This document shows, piece by piece, positions 56,016 through 63,556 of a DNA stretch of 64,000 bases. Position 1 is the stretch's first letter; each line of letters opens with the position of its first letter. Both the position numbers and the translations under genes were made by a program. Under the pieces are notes generated by a model, which saw only the letters and a list, made by a program, of their open reading frames with translations, was not told the origin of the DNA and searched no databases. Origin of the DNA: a bacterium (GTDB taxonomy: Bacteria > UBA10199 > 2-02-FULL-44-16 > JAAZCA01). Location of the stretch: contig JAJZQH010000008.1 in the NCBI GenBank assembly GCA_021810905.1, positions 1 to 64,000 on the forward strand. Reading direction: 5' to 3'.

Positions 56016-58457
56016 CGGATTTTCCCCTTCCCCTTCATCCTCAGCAAGCCTCGCGACCGTGACCACCTTTTCTCCCTCGTCGAGGGAGATGAGGCGCACG
56101 CCCTGCGTGTTGCGTCCTATGACCGGGATCTCCTTCGAGCGGGAGCGGATAACCTTGCCGCCGTCGGTGACTATCATGATGTCGTCCACGTCGGTCACCT
56201 GCATCACGCCGCACACCGGACCGTTGCGATCCGAGACCTTGATGGTGATGATGCCGGAGCCGCCGCGCGACTGCACGCGGTACTCGTCGCACGGGCTGCG
56301 CTTTCCGTAGCCGCGCTCGGTGAGCGTGAGGATGGATGCGTCGGTCGCAAGCACGTCCATGCCGACCAACGCATCCCCCTTGCCCAGCGAGATGCCGCGC
56401 ACGCCGCGTGCGGTGCGACCCATTGCGCGCACCTCGGATTCGTCGAAACGTATCGCCTGGCCCTCGCGCGTAGTGAGCAGCACCTGCTGCGATCCGCTCG
56501 TGAGCCGCACCGAAATGAGTTCGTCCCCTTCATCTATTGATGTCGCGATGATACCGCCAGCTCGCGGATTCGCGTAAGCCATGAGCTCGGTCTTTTTGAT
56601 CACGCCGTTTCTCGTGGCCATGAATACGAACTGCCCTTCTGTAAATTCCTTAACCGGCAGGATGGCGGCGATTCGGTCCTCGCTCGACATGTTAACGAGA
56701 TTGGTGATCGCCTGCCCCCTGGCCACGCGCCCGACCTGCGGGATCTCGTGTACCTTGAGCCAGTAAACCTTGCCGGACGTGGAGAAGATGAGCACGTAGG
56801 AGTGCGTGGAGGCGATGAAGAGATCTTCCACAAAATCCTCTTCGCGCGTGGCCATACCCTGCTTGCCGCGGCCGCCCCTGCGCTGCGCCCGGTAGATGCT
56901 GATCGGGTTGCGCTTGACGTAGCCGCGGTGGCTCACCGTGACCACCATCTCCTCTTCCTGGATGAGGTCTTCGACGGTAAGGTCGTCTGTCTTTGCCTTG
57001 ATGACCGTTCGCCGTTGATCGCCGTATTTCTCCTTCATGGCGACCAGTTCATCGCGGATGATCTTCATGATTTGCCGCTCGTCCGAGAGGATGGCTTTGA
57101 GTTCCTTGATGAGATTCTGGATCTCCTTGTACTCCGCGACGATCTTTTCGCGCTCGAGACCCGTGAGCCGCTGCAGGCGCAACTCCAGGATGGACTGCGC
57201 CTGGAGTTCCGAGAGTTTGAAACGCTTGATCAGCGCGTCGCGAGCCGCTGCAGGTTCCTTGGATTTCTTGATGAGCGCCACGACCTCGTCGATGTTCTCC
57301 ACCGCAATCTTGAGGCCTTCCAATATGTGTGCGCGCTCCTCGGCCTTGCGAAGGTCGTACGCCGTGCGCCGGATCACGACCTCCCTGCGGTGGTCGATGA
57401 ATAGCTGCAGCGCGTCCTTGAGATTCATGAGTCTTGGCTGCCCCGCCACGATGGCCAGCATGATGATGCCGAAACTCTGCTGCATGGCGGTGTGCGCGTA
57501 GAGCTGGTTCATTATGACGCCGGCGACGATGCCGCGCTTGAGCTCCACCACTATGCGCATGCCGTCGCGGTCGGATTCGTCGCGGATGTCGGAGATGCCT
57601 TCGATCTTCCCGTCGCGGGTCAGCTCCGCAATGCGCTCGATGAGGCGCGCCTTGTTGACCTGGTACGGAATCTCAGTGACCACGATGCATTCGCGGTCGC
57701 CCTTTGCCATCGGTTCTATGATGGAGCGCGCACGCAACTTGAGGGCGCCGCGGCCTGTCTCATAGGCCTGCTTGATCCCCTCTTTGCCGTGGATGAAAGC
57801 TCCCGTGGGAAAATCCGGGCCGGGGATGAACTTCATGAGGTCTTTGATCTCAAGCGCCGGATTATCGATGAGCGCGGTGAGGCCGTCTACCACCTCGCCC
57901 AGGTTGTGCGGCGGGATCTTGGTGGCCATGCCCACGGCTATGCCGTCGGAGCCGTTGATAAGAAGGTTCGGCACCTTAGAGGGGAGTACCAGCGGTTCGG
58001 TCGTGGTGCCGTCGAAGTTCGGTGCGAAATCGACAGTCTCCTTGTCGATATCTGCCAAAAGCTCCTCGGCCATGGCCTTGAGCCGCGCCTCGGTATATCG
58101 GTATGCGGCTGCTGAATCGCCGTCTATGGAACCGAAATTTCCTTGCCCGTCGATGAGCGGGTATCGAAGGTTCCACTCCTGCGCCATTCTTACCAGGGTA
58201 TCGTAAACAGCGGCGTCACCGTGGGGATGATACTTCTTGAGCACCTCGCCCACGACGCCGGCGCACTTGGAGAAGCGCTTGCTGGAGAGGATGCCCTCGC
58301 GGTACATCGCGTAGAGGATGCGCCTGTGCGCTGGCTTGAGGCCGTCGCGCACGTCCGGCAGCGCACGGCCGATGATGACGCTCATGGCGTAATCGAGATA
58401 CGAGCCGCGCATCTCGTCTTCTATATTGATGGGGATTACTTCAGCTGCGTTGTTCAT
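56013..58457 (-). CDS. gyrA: DNA gyrase subunit A
   Basis: Introduces negative supercoils with GyrB. 814 residues from ATG 58457 (MNNAAEVIPINIEDEMRGSYLDYAMSVI; GGAGG upstream). Catalytic tyrosine in AAAYRYTEARL; quinolone region HPHGDAAVYDTLVRMAQ has Ala where E. coli has Ser-83. The GyrA box RRGGRGKQG, diagnostic of gyrase rather than topoisomerase IV, is present near the start of the C-terminal beta-pinwheel. The last residues and stop run into a repeat element. Confidence 0.97.
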   Translation of the reverse strand: MNNAAEVIPINIEDEMRGSYLDYAMSVIIGRALPDVRDGLKPAHRRILYAMYREGILSSKRFSKCAGVVGEVLKKYHPHGDAAVYDTLVRMAQEWNLRYPLIDGQGNFGSIDGDSAAAYRYTEARLKAMAEELLADIDKETVDFAPNFDGTTTEPLVLPSKVPNLLINGSDGIAVGMATKIPPHNLGEVVDGLTALIDNPALEIKDLMKFIPGPDFPTGAFIHGKEGIKQAYETGRGALKLRARSIIEPMAKGDRECIVVTEIPYQVNKARLIERIAELTRDGKIEGISDIRDESDRDGMRIVVELKRGIVAGVIMNQLYAHTAMQQSFGIIMLAIVAGQPRLMNLKDALQLFIDHRREVVIRRTAYDLRKAEERAHILEGLKIAVENIDEVVALIKKSKEPAAARDALIKRFKLSELQAQSILELRLQRLTGLEREKIVAEYKEIQNLIKELKAILSDERQIMKIIRDELVAMKEKYGDQRRTVIKAKTDDLTVEDLIQEEEMVVTVSHRGYVKRNPISIYRAQRRGGRGKQGMATREEDFVEDLFIASTHSYVLIFSTSGKVYWLKVHEIPQVGRVARGQAITNLVNMSSEDRIAAILPVKEFTEGQFVFMATRNGVIKKTELMAYANPRAGGIIATSIDEGDELISVRLTSGSQQVLLTTREGQAIRFDESEVRAMGRTARGVRGISLGKGDALVGMDVLATDASILTLTERGYGKRSPCDEYRVQSRGGSGIITIKVSDRNGPVCGVMQVTDVDDIMIVTDGGKVIRSRSKEIPVIGRNTQGVRLISLDEGEKVVTVARLAEDEGEGENP

Positions 58458-58673
58458 GAATGGGCCTCCAAATTCGGCGCATCCTGCTCCCCGTGCAGTC
58501 AAAAGTCAACGCCAACTTCGCGGCGAATTCAGAGGGAGGTTGCCGTACAACTCTTATAATATCGACGTTTCCCGGCCGTCACTGCGGTTCTTCGCCGATC
58601 TCTATAAAATGCGGAGCCGCCAGCCTGTCGACCGCTGATACAGAAAAAATCGTCATCGCCCGCATCTTTTTGT
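58458..58673. other. gyrA / HU divergent intergenic region
   Basis: No gene seen. A possible gyrA promoter on the minus strand is GTGACG (58577-58582), 15-base spacer, TATTAT (58556-58561); spacing is short, so support is weak. The HU promoter lies to the right. Confidence 0.35.
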
Positions 58674-58702
58674 TTGACATCGATTGAGGCCGAACGTAAA
58701 TT
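58674..58702 (+). promoter_or_regulatory. Sigma-70-type promoter of the HU gene
   Basis: TTGACA (58674-58679), 17-base spacer, TAAATT (58697-58702). The leader to the HU ATG is about 80 bases. Confidence 0.65.
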
Positions 58703-58791
58703 GCGTTTCAACGGATGGCGGCGAATGCAAGTAACATGAGGTTCCGACAGCTGCCGCACTCCGAATCCAATCGCGGAAAGGGGGTGACAAC

Positions 58792-59064
58792 ATGACAAAG
58801 GCCGAACTCATCAACTACATTTCGAAGGACTGCAAGATCTCCAAGGCTATGGCGGAGAACGTTCTTAACGCGGTGACGCACAACGTTGGCAAGTGCCTCC
58901 GCAGGAAGGACAAGATCACGCTGACCGGCTTCGGAACGTTCTACGTCTCCAAGCGCCGCGCACGCACGGGCCGTAACCCGCAGACTGGCGCAGAGATCCA
59001 GATTAAGGCTCGCTCTGTTCCGCGCTTTAAGCCGGGCAAGCAGCTGAAGGATTGGGTTGCATAA
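58792..59064 (+). CDS. HU-family DNA-binding protein
   Basis: A 90-residue histone-like protein that bends DNA. MTKAELINYISKDCKISKAMAENVLNA is the dimerising helical part; LTGFGTFYVSKRRARTGRNPQTGAEIQI is the beta-arm with the RNPQTG tip. GGGGGTGA before the ATG. Its own promoter and terminator make it monocistronic. Confidence 0.95.
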   Translation: MTKAELINYISKDCKISKAMAENVLNAVTHNVGKCLRRKDKITLTGFGTFYVSKRRARTGRNPQTGAEIQIKARSVPRFKPGKQLKDWVA

Positions 59065-59086
59065 GCATCGCTCTCGAAGAGTTTTC

Positions 59087-59117
59087 AAAAAGGGCGCTCC
59101 ACGTGGGCGCCCTTTTT
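59087..59117 (+). terminator. Rho-independent terminator of the HU gene
   Basis: AAAAAGGGCGC, loop of nine, GCGCCCTTTTT, 23 bases after the HU stop. Confidence 0.9.
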
Positions 59118-59158
59118 GCTGCCTCTTTGAGTCATGCAAGCTGCGCCGAAAAATATGC

Positions 59159-59185
59159 GCAACTTTCTCGATTTTCTGCCGATAA
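59159..59185 (+). promoter_or_regulatory. Sigma-28 (FliA)-type promoter
   Basis: Plus strand GCAACTTT, 11-base spacer, GCCGATAA, 22 bases before the ATG of the 68-residue gene. The only copy on the plus strand. Confidence 0.82.
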
Positions 59186-59206
59186 GAGTATTGAAAGGAG
59201 TTACTC

Positions 59207-59413
59207 ATGGGCGACAAGTTCAGCAGCAACCCGGTTCCAGGCTCAATACGTCTCCGGATCATGGCGGGTAAAGAGCAGAGTGCGAGCGTTCTTTACGAAG
59301 TTTCAACCGACGACAATGCAGGAAACACCAAGGTCCTTGGTCAGACCAGATTGCCGGCTCGTATGATGCAGGACCTGATTCAGGATCTGCGGAAGATCAT
59401 CAACGGGCGATAA
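59207..59413 (+). CDS. 68-residue protein of unknown function under a sigma-28-type promoter
   Basis: A small soluble protein (MGDKFSSNPVPGSIRLRIMAG...) with an N-terminal beta-rich half and a C-terminal amphipathic helix (MMQDLIQDLRKIING). AAAGGAG is seven bases before the ATG and a terminator follows, so it is a complete single-gene unit. Not recognised. The shared promoter puts it with the Cys-leader membrane proteins; abundance or a structural role is a guess. Confidence 0.8.
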   Translation: MGDKFSSNPVPGSIRLRIMAGKEQSASVLYEVSTDDNAGNTKVLGQTRLPARMMQDLIQDLRKIINGR

Positions 59414-59441
59414 GCCTTTCTCCCGGTTAAAAAAACTCGAC

Positions 59442-59474
59442 AAAAACCCCGTCTCTTCGTGAGGCGGGGTTTTT
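59442..59474 (+). terminator. Rho-independent terminator of the 68-residue gene
   Basis: AAAAACCCCG stem, loop of 13, CGGGGTTTTT stem, then CTTCTT. Nearly symmetric, so it may also serve the tRNA-Arg transcript from the right. Confidence 0.9.
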
Positions 59475-59510
59475 CTTCTTCCCACTTCCACTTCTCACTG
59501 CTTTCAAGGG

Positions 59511-59583
59511 CGGGCCCAGCAGGACTCGAACCTGCGACCCTCTGCTTAGAAGGCAGATGCTCTATCCACTGAGCTATGGGCCC
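59511..59583 (-). tRNA. tRNA-Arg (anticodon TCT)
   Basis: A 73-base cloverleaf without encoded CCA. Acceptor GGGCCCA / TGGGCCC with discriminator G; D-arm TAGCTCAGTGGATAGAGCA; anticodon stem TCTGC-CTTCTAA-GCAGA, anticodon TCT reading AGA/AGG; T-arm GCAGGTTCGAGTCCTGC. Confidence 0.96.
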
Positions 59584-59716
59584 ATTGGTCTATTTTTTAG
59601 CATTGATGAGCAACATAAGGCAACAGGACTCACGTAAAAAGTGGACCTGTACGAGAGGGAAAAATTTTGTTCCATTTTTCACGTCTAGGGGATGAACTGA
59701 CCGCCGTGTCTTCCGG

Positions 59717-59792
59717 TCGGGGTGAGAGGATTCGAACCTCCGACTTCCTGCTCCCAAAGCAGGCGCTCTAATCCAGGCTGAGCTACACCCCG
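59717..59792 (-). tRNA. tRNA-Pro (anticodon TGG) in an extended acceptor palindrome
   Basis: A 76-base cloverleaf. Acceptor CGGGGTG / CACCCCG, discriminator A; anticodon stem CCTGC-TTTGGGA-GCAGG, anticodon TGG; T-arm GGAGGTTCGAATCCTC. The flanks continue the acceptor helix for 13 further perfect pairs (59705-59724 against 59786-59805), so leader and trailer of the precursor could pair completely. Confidence 0.95.
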
Positions 59793-59833
59793 ACCGGAAG
59801 ACACGACAACATGTTTTCAAGGTGAGTTGCTTC

Positions 59834-60442
59834 TTACGATTCCCGCAAAATTTCAACCAGTATTTCCTTCATCTTCCGCAGGGCCCGGCCTCTATGGCTG
59901 ATCGCGTTTTTGCGCTCCATCGGAAGCTCGGCCATCGTGGCGCGCTCCTCTGGAACGTAGAAGAGCGGGTCGAATCCGAAGCCGCCGCCACCGCGATATT
60001 CGCGAATGATCTCGCCCTCGCAGCGGCCTTCCGTGGTCCATTCCCGGCCGTCCGGCGCCGCCAGCGCCATTGTGCATACGAACGCCGCGCCTCGCTTTCC
60101 GTCAGGCACCCCTCGCATCTCGCGCAAGAGCTTTTCGTTATTGGCCTGGTAATCGCCCTGTTTTCCGGCATAGCGCGCGGACTCAACGCCCGGCGCCCCG
60201 CCCAGCGCCTCGACTACAAGCCCTGAATCGTCGGCAAGGGCCCAGCATCCTGTGGCAGCGGCCACTTCCCGCGCCTTCTTGAGCGCGTTGGCAAGAAACG
60301 TGCTCCCGTCCTCCACGACCTCCGGGACTTCAGGATGCTCGTCAAGAGAACCTGCATCCACGTCCATGCCTTCAAGCAGGTGCATGATCTCAGCGACCTT
60401 ACCCGAATTTCGCGTCGCCAGGATGAGCCGCATCTTCTTCAT
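59834..60442 (-). CDS. rdgB: Non-canonical purine NTP pyrophosphatase (RdgB/HAM1)
   Basis: Hydrolyses ITP/dITP/XTP to keep them out of nucleic acids. 202 residues, with LILATRNSGKVAEI, ALADDSGLVVEALGGAPGV, the block FGFDPLFYVPEE and SHRGRALRKM. Either ATG 60442 or the one three codons later could start it. Confidence 0.95.
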   Translation of the reverse strand: MKKMRLILATRNSGKVAEIMHLLEGMDVDAGSLDEHPEVPEVVEDGSTFLANALKKAREVAAATGCWALADDSGLVVEALGGAPGVESARYAGKQGDYQANNEKLLREMRGVPDGKRGAAFVCTMALAAPDGREWTTEGRCEGEIIREYRGGGGFGFDPLFYVPEERATMAELPMERKNAISHRGRALRKMKEILVEILRES

Positions 60443-60502
60443 AGTGCAGCGGCCTTACCAGAAGCACCAGTCGCTGACAAGTGCACAAGCAAGCGGCTCC
60501 CT

Positions 60503-60554
60503 ACCACAGAGTACGCGGATCATCCCGTCCTTCCGCCGGGACGAATCGACACCG
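60503..60554. repeat. AGAGTACGCGGATCA element, half-copy 3
   Basis: CACAGAGTACGCGGATCA...CGCCGGGACGAATCGACACCGA, matching the left arms at 11493 and 44674. A right arm is not evident; the next palindrome starts 36 bases on. Confidence 0.8.
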
Positions 60555-60589
60555 AATTCAATTCAGATAATCACCTGCGCAGTGGTACG

Positions 60590-60890
60590 CGATGAGCGCG
60601 CTTTGTCATCTCGCCGAACAATGTTTGTTGCAGTGTCCGGATCGAGTCTATGGGCGACTCGCCGAGAGGGAGCGGGTACCCACCGCAGATCGGCCGGGAA
60701 GGAAGGCCGGAACTGGAGCACTGCGGAATGCGCGCGTTTTCGTGCGCATTCTGCAGTGCGGAATTCCGGAAGGATTTCCGCCCGGCCGGCTGCGGAAGGG
60801 TGCGACCGGAGGCGCCGGAGCCGATAGACTCGATCCGGCCACTGCAACACTTGTCATTCGGCGAGACCCTGCAACACGCGCGCACTGCGT
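60590..60890. repeat. Large palindrome, about 300 bases
   Basis: TTGCAGTGTCCGGATCGAGTCTAT-type left arm (about 60629-60655) pairs with ATAGACTCGATCCGGCCACTGCAA (about 60825-60850), extended outwards by TCTCGCCGAA / TTCGGCGAGA and inwards by GGCCGGGAAGGA..., ending in a GGAATGCGCGCGTTTTCGTGCGCATTC hairpin. It lies in the divergent rdgB / barrel-gene gap. Confidence 0.8.
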
Positions 60891-60924
60891 GACACGGAGT
60901 GTACTGCATGGTACAACCCTGCAC

Positions 60925-61569
60925 ATGCGGCGACTTGTGCTCACAGCCTTAGTGCTTGCGCTCTCTGCGTCAGTCGCAGCCACAGCCACCGCGCGGCCGG
61001 GCCAGGGTTTCAACAAGGGCCCCTATCTTGCACTTGAAGGCGGAATCGCACAGGTAAAATACGATCACGATCAGACAAACCCGGCCTTCAACAGCGGCGA
61101 TTTCGATCCTGCATTCGGTTTTCTCTTCGGATGGAATGCCTGGGACTGGCTCTCTGCTGAATTGCAGGGGCGATACTCCACCAGCACCAAGGCGGGCCAG
61201 CGCGAGCACATAGCGTCGGCAAATCTATACGGCAAGGCATTCCTCATCACAAACGCCCTCACGGACTTTCCGACCCTGAGGATACTTCCTTTCCTGAAGG
61301 CGGGAATGAGCATACACGTGGGAGTACTGCCCGGAAGCAGCGGCTCTACAGACACTAAAGTGACGACCGTAGGCGTTGGACCCTCTGTCGGCGGCGGAAT
61401 AGCATTCACATGGAAGAAGTACGTCTATTTCGGGATGGACGTGCAGGAGGACTTTCTATTTTTTGGGGACACGCGCCAGGAAGTAAACGGCGTACCAGGC
61501 ACGACAGTTTATAAGGGCGGATTCTACCCATCGCTCGGCGCGATGGGATTTATCGGAGTGCATTACTGA
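60925..61569 (+). CDS. Small outer-membrane beta-barrel protein
   Basis: 214 residues with a signal peptide (MRRLVLTALVLALSASVAATATA) and strands alternating with turns, e.g. GPYLALEGGIAQVKYD, PAFGFLFGWNAWDWLSAELQGRYS and a C-terminal strand ending MGFIGVHY. It resembles eight-stranded OmpA/OmpW-like barrels. No Shine-Dalgarno is visible; the leader is the edge of the large palindrome. Function unknown. It is convergent with dnaB at a two-base gap. Confidence 0.8.
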   Translation: MRRLVLTALVLALSASVAATATARPGQGFNKGPYLALEGGIAQVKYDHDQTNPAFNSGDFDPAFGFLFGWNAWDWLSAELQGRYSTSTKAGQREHIASANLYGKAFLITNALTDFPTLRILPFLKAGMSIHVGVLPGSSGSTDTKVTTVGVGPSVGGGIAFTWKKYVYFGMDVQEDFLFFGDTRQEVNGVPGTTVYKGGFYPSLGAMGFIGVHY

Positions 61570-61571
61570 TT

Positions 61572-62966
61572 TCAAAACGCCGGTAGATCCTCAGAGGGCG
61601 GCATCGCTGGAGGAGCCACATAGTCGTCCGGCCCGTGAGCCAGATCGTCGAAGCGCGTGAGATTAGAGCGAAACGCCAGCGTCACTTTCCCGGTGGGACC
61701 GTTTCGCTGTTTTCCGATGATAACTTCCGCCTTGCCTGCGTCGGGGCTCTCACGGTTGTACATCTCGTCGCGATAGATGAATGCGATGACGTCGGCGTCC
61801 TGTTCGATCGCTCCCGATTCGCGAAGATCCGATAGCTGTGGCCGCTTGTCCTGTCTCGCCTCCACGCCGCGGTTGAGCTGCGAGAGCGCAACAACCGGGA
61901 CGTGCAGCTCCTTGGCCAGCGCCTTGAGCGAGCGCGATATTTCCGAGATCTCGCGCTCGCGGCTCTCGATGCGTCCGACCCCGCGCATGAGCTGCAGGTA
62001 GTCGACGACGATAAGACCGAGGTCGTGCTCGCGCTGAAGCCTGCGGGCCTTCGCTCGCACTTCGAGCACGTTGAGCGCTGGCGAATCGTCGATGAAGATA
62101 GGCGCCTCCGAAAGGAGCCCCGCGGCGCGCGTGAGCCTCGGCCAGTCGCCCTCTGAGAGAAAACCTCCGCGCAGCTTGGACGCGTCCACTTCGGCGCGAG
62201 AACAGAGCATGCGCTGCACAAGCTGCTCCTTCGACATTTCCAGCGAAAACACGGCGCTCACGACGCCCGCTTCCACCGAGGCGTGCTCCACGATATTAAG
62301 TGCGAATGCCGTCTTGCCCATGCTGGGACGGCCGGCCACGATGATCAGATCCGACCTCTGCAGTCCGCACGTGATGCGATCCAGCTCGCGATAACCCGTA
62401 GGCACGCCCGTGATCAGCTCCTTGCGTTCGTAGAGCTGCTCTATCGCCTTGAAACTGTCTTTGACGATTTCCTTGACGGAAGCGAAGCCCTGCCTGATCT
62501 TGCGCTGCGCCACCTCGAAGATGATTTTCTCAGCGGTGTCTACGAATTCGTCGACGCTGCCGTCTTCTCGGTAGCCGCGTTCGGCGATTTCAGTGGCGCC
62601 CTCTATCAGCTGCCGCAGCACCGCTTTCTCGCGCACTATGCGGGCATAGGACCCGACGTTTGCCGAAGTAGGCACGCGGTCCACGAGCGACGCCAGATAG
62701 GAGGCGCCGCCGACTTCATCCAGAGCGCCGGCGGTCTTGAGTTCGGTGGTTACGGTTACGAGATCCGACGGCTCGTTTCGTTGATAAAGCGCGATGACTG
62801 CATTGAAGATCCTGCGATGTCCTTCGCGATAGAAGTCGTCGGCCGAGAGCACCTCCACCACGCGATGGATTGACTCGTTGTCGATGAGCATGCTGCCCAG
62901 GATCGACTGCTCGGCTTCCTGATTCTGCGGCGGCAATTTGAGCTGCCTGACGTCGGGAAGAGACAT
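61572..62966 (-). CDS. dnaB: Replicative DNA helicase DnaB
   Basis: Hexameric 5'-3' helicase at the replication fork. 464 residues: N-terminal domain NQEAEQSILGSMLIDNE, ATPase GRPSMGKTAFALNI (Walker A), GLIVVDYLQLM (Walker B), LSQLNRGVEARQDKRPQLSDLRESGAIEQDAD. No intein. It is preceded directly by a 7-base-unit repeat and has no visible Shine-Dalgarno. Placement downstream of rplI is common in bacteria. Confidence 0.97.
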   Translation of the reverse strand: MSLPDVRQLKLPPQNQEAEQSILGSMLIDNESIHRVVEVLSADDFYREGHRRIFNAVIALYQRNEPSDLVTVTTELKTAGALDEVGGASYLASLVDRVPTSANVGSYARIVREKAVLRQLIEGATEIAERGYREDGSVDEFVDTAEKIIFEVAQRKIRQGFASVKEIVKDSFKAIEQLYERKELITGVPTGYRELDRITCGLQRSDLIIVAGRPSMGKTAFALNIVEHASVEAGVVSAVFSLEMSKEQLVQRMLCSRAEVDASKLRGGFLSEGDWPRLTRAAGLLSEAPIFIDDSPALNVLEVRAKARRLQREHDLGLIVVDYLQLMRGVGRIESREREISEISRSLKALAKELHVPVVALSQLNRGVEARQDKRPQLSDLRESGAIEQDADVIAFIYRDEMYNRESPDAGKAEVIIGKQRNGPTGKVTLAFRSNLTRFDDLAHGPDDYVAPPAMPPSEDLPAF

Positions 62967-62969
62967 AGT

Positions 62970-63085
62970 TAGTGACCGGTGACCGATGACCGGTGACCGG
63001 TCACCAGCGGTAAATAACGGGTGTCAGAAACAAAAGCATCCGAGTTATTCACGCTGGCCACTGATCACTGGCCACTAATCACCGA
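62970..63085. repeat. 7-base-unit inverted-repeat element (GTGACCG / CCACTGA)
   Basis: The left arm is GTGACCG, GTGACCG, ATGACCG, GTGACCG, GTCACC; the centre is about 45 bases; the right arm is GCTGG-CCACTGA-TCACTGG-CCACTAA-TCACC. It fills the rplI-dnaB gap and ends three bases from the dnaB start. Confidence 0.88.
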
Positions 63086-63096
63086 ACCTTTTCAGT

Positions 63097-63540
63097 TCAC
63101 TTCTTCACGACCCATACCTTGACGGTGCCCGTGACTTCCGGATGCAGCCTTACCGGCACTTCGAAGATGCCCAGCTGTTTGATCGGCGCGTCGAGATGGA
63201 TGTCGTGGCGATCGATGGAGAAACCCTCACTGCGAAGCGCGTCCGCGATATCCTTGTTTGTGACGGAACCGAAGAGCTTGTCGTCTTCACCTGATTCGCG
63301 CGCTATCGTGAGCGAAACGCCCGCGAGCTTTGCGGAGAGTTCGTCGGCGCCCTTCTTCATCTTCTGAAGCTTTGCCGCAACTACCCGCTTCTGGTGCTCC
63401 AGCTCGCGCAGGTTGCCGGGCTCAGCTACTACCGCCTTTTTTCTAGGCAGGAGATAATTGCGGCCGAAACCTTCGCGCACGTTGACTACATCGCCGGCCC
63501 TGCCGACGTTGGGAACATCCGCCTGTAAAATGACCTGCAT
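63097..63540 (-). CDS. rplI: 50S ribosomal protein L9
   Basis: 147 residues. MQVILQADVPNVGRAGDVVNVREGFGRNYLLPRKKAV is the conserved N-terminal domain; a connecting helix and C-terminal domain follow. ATG 63540 has AAGGAGG six bases upstream. Confidence 0.97.
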   Translation of the reverse strand: MQVILQADVPNVGRAGDVVNVREGFGRNYLLPRKKAVVAEPGNLRELEHQKRVVAAKLQKMKKGADELSAKLAGVSLTIARESGEDDKLFGSVTNKDIADALRSEGFSIDRHDIHLDAPIKQLGIFEVPVRLHPEVTGTVKVWVVKK

Positions 63541-63556
63541 GATAGCCTCCTTGAAT

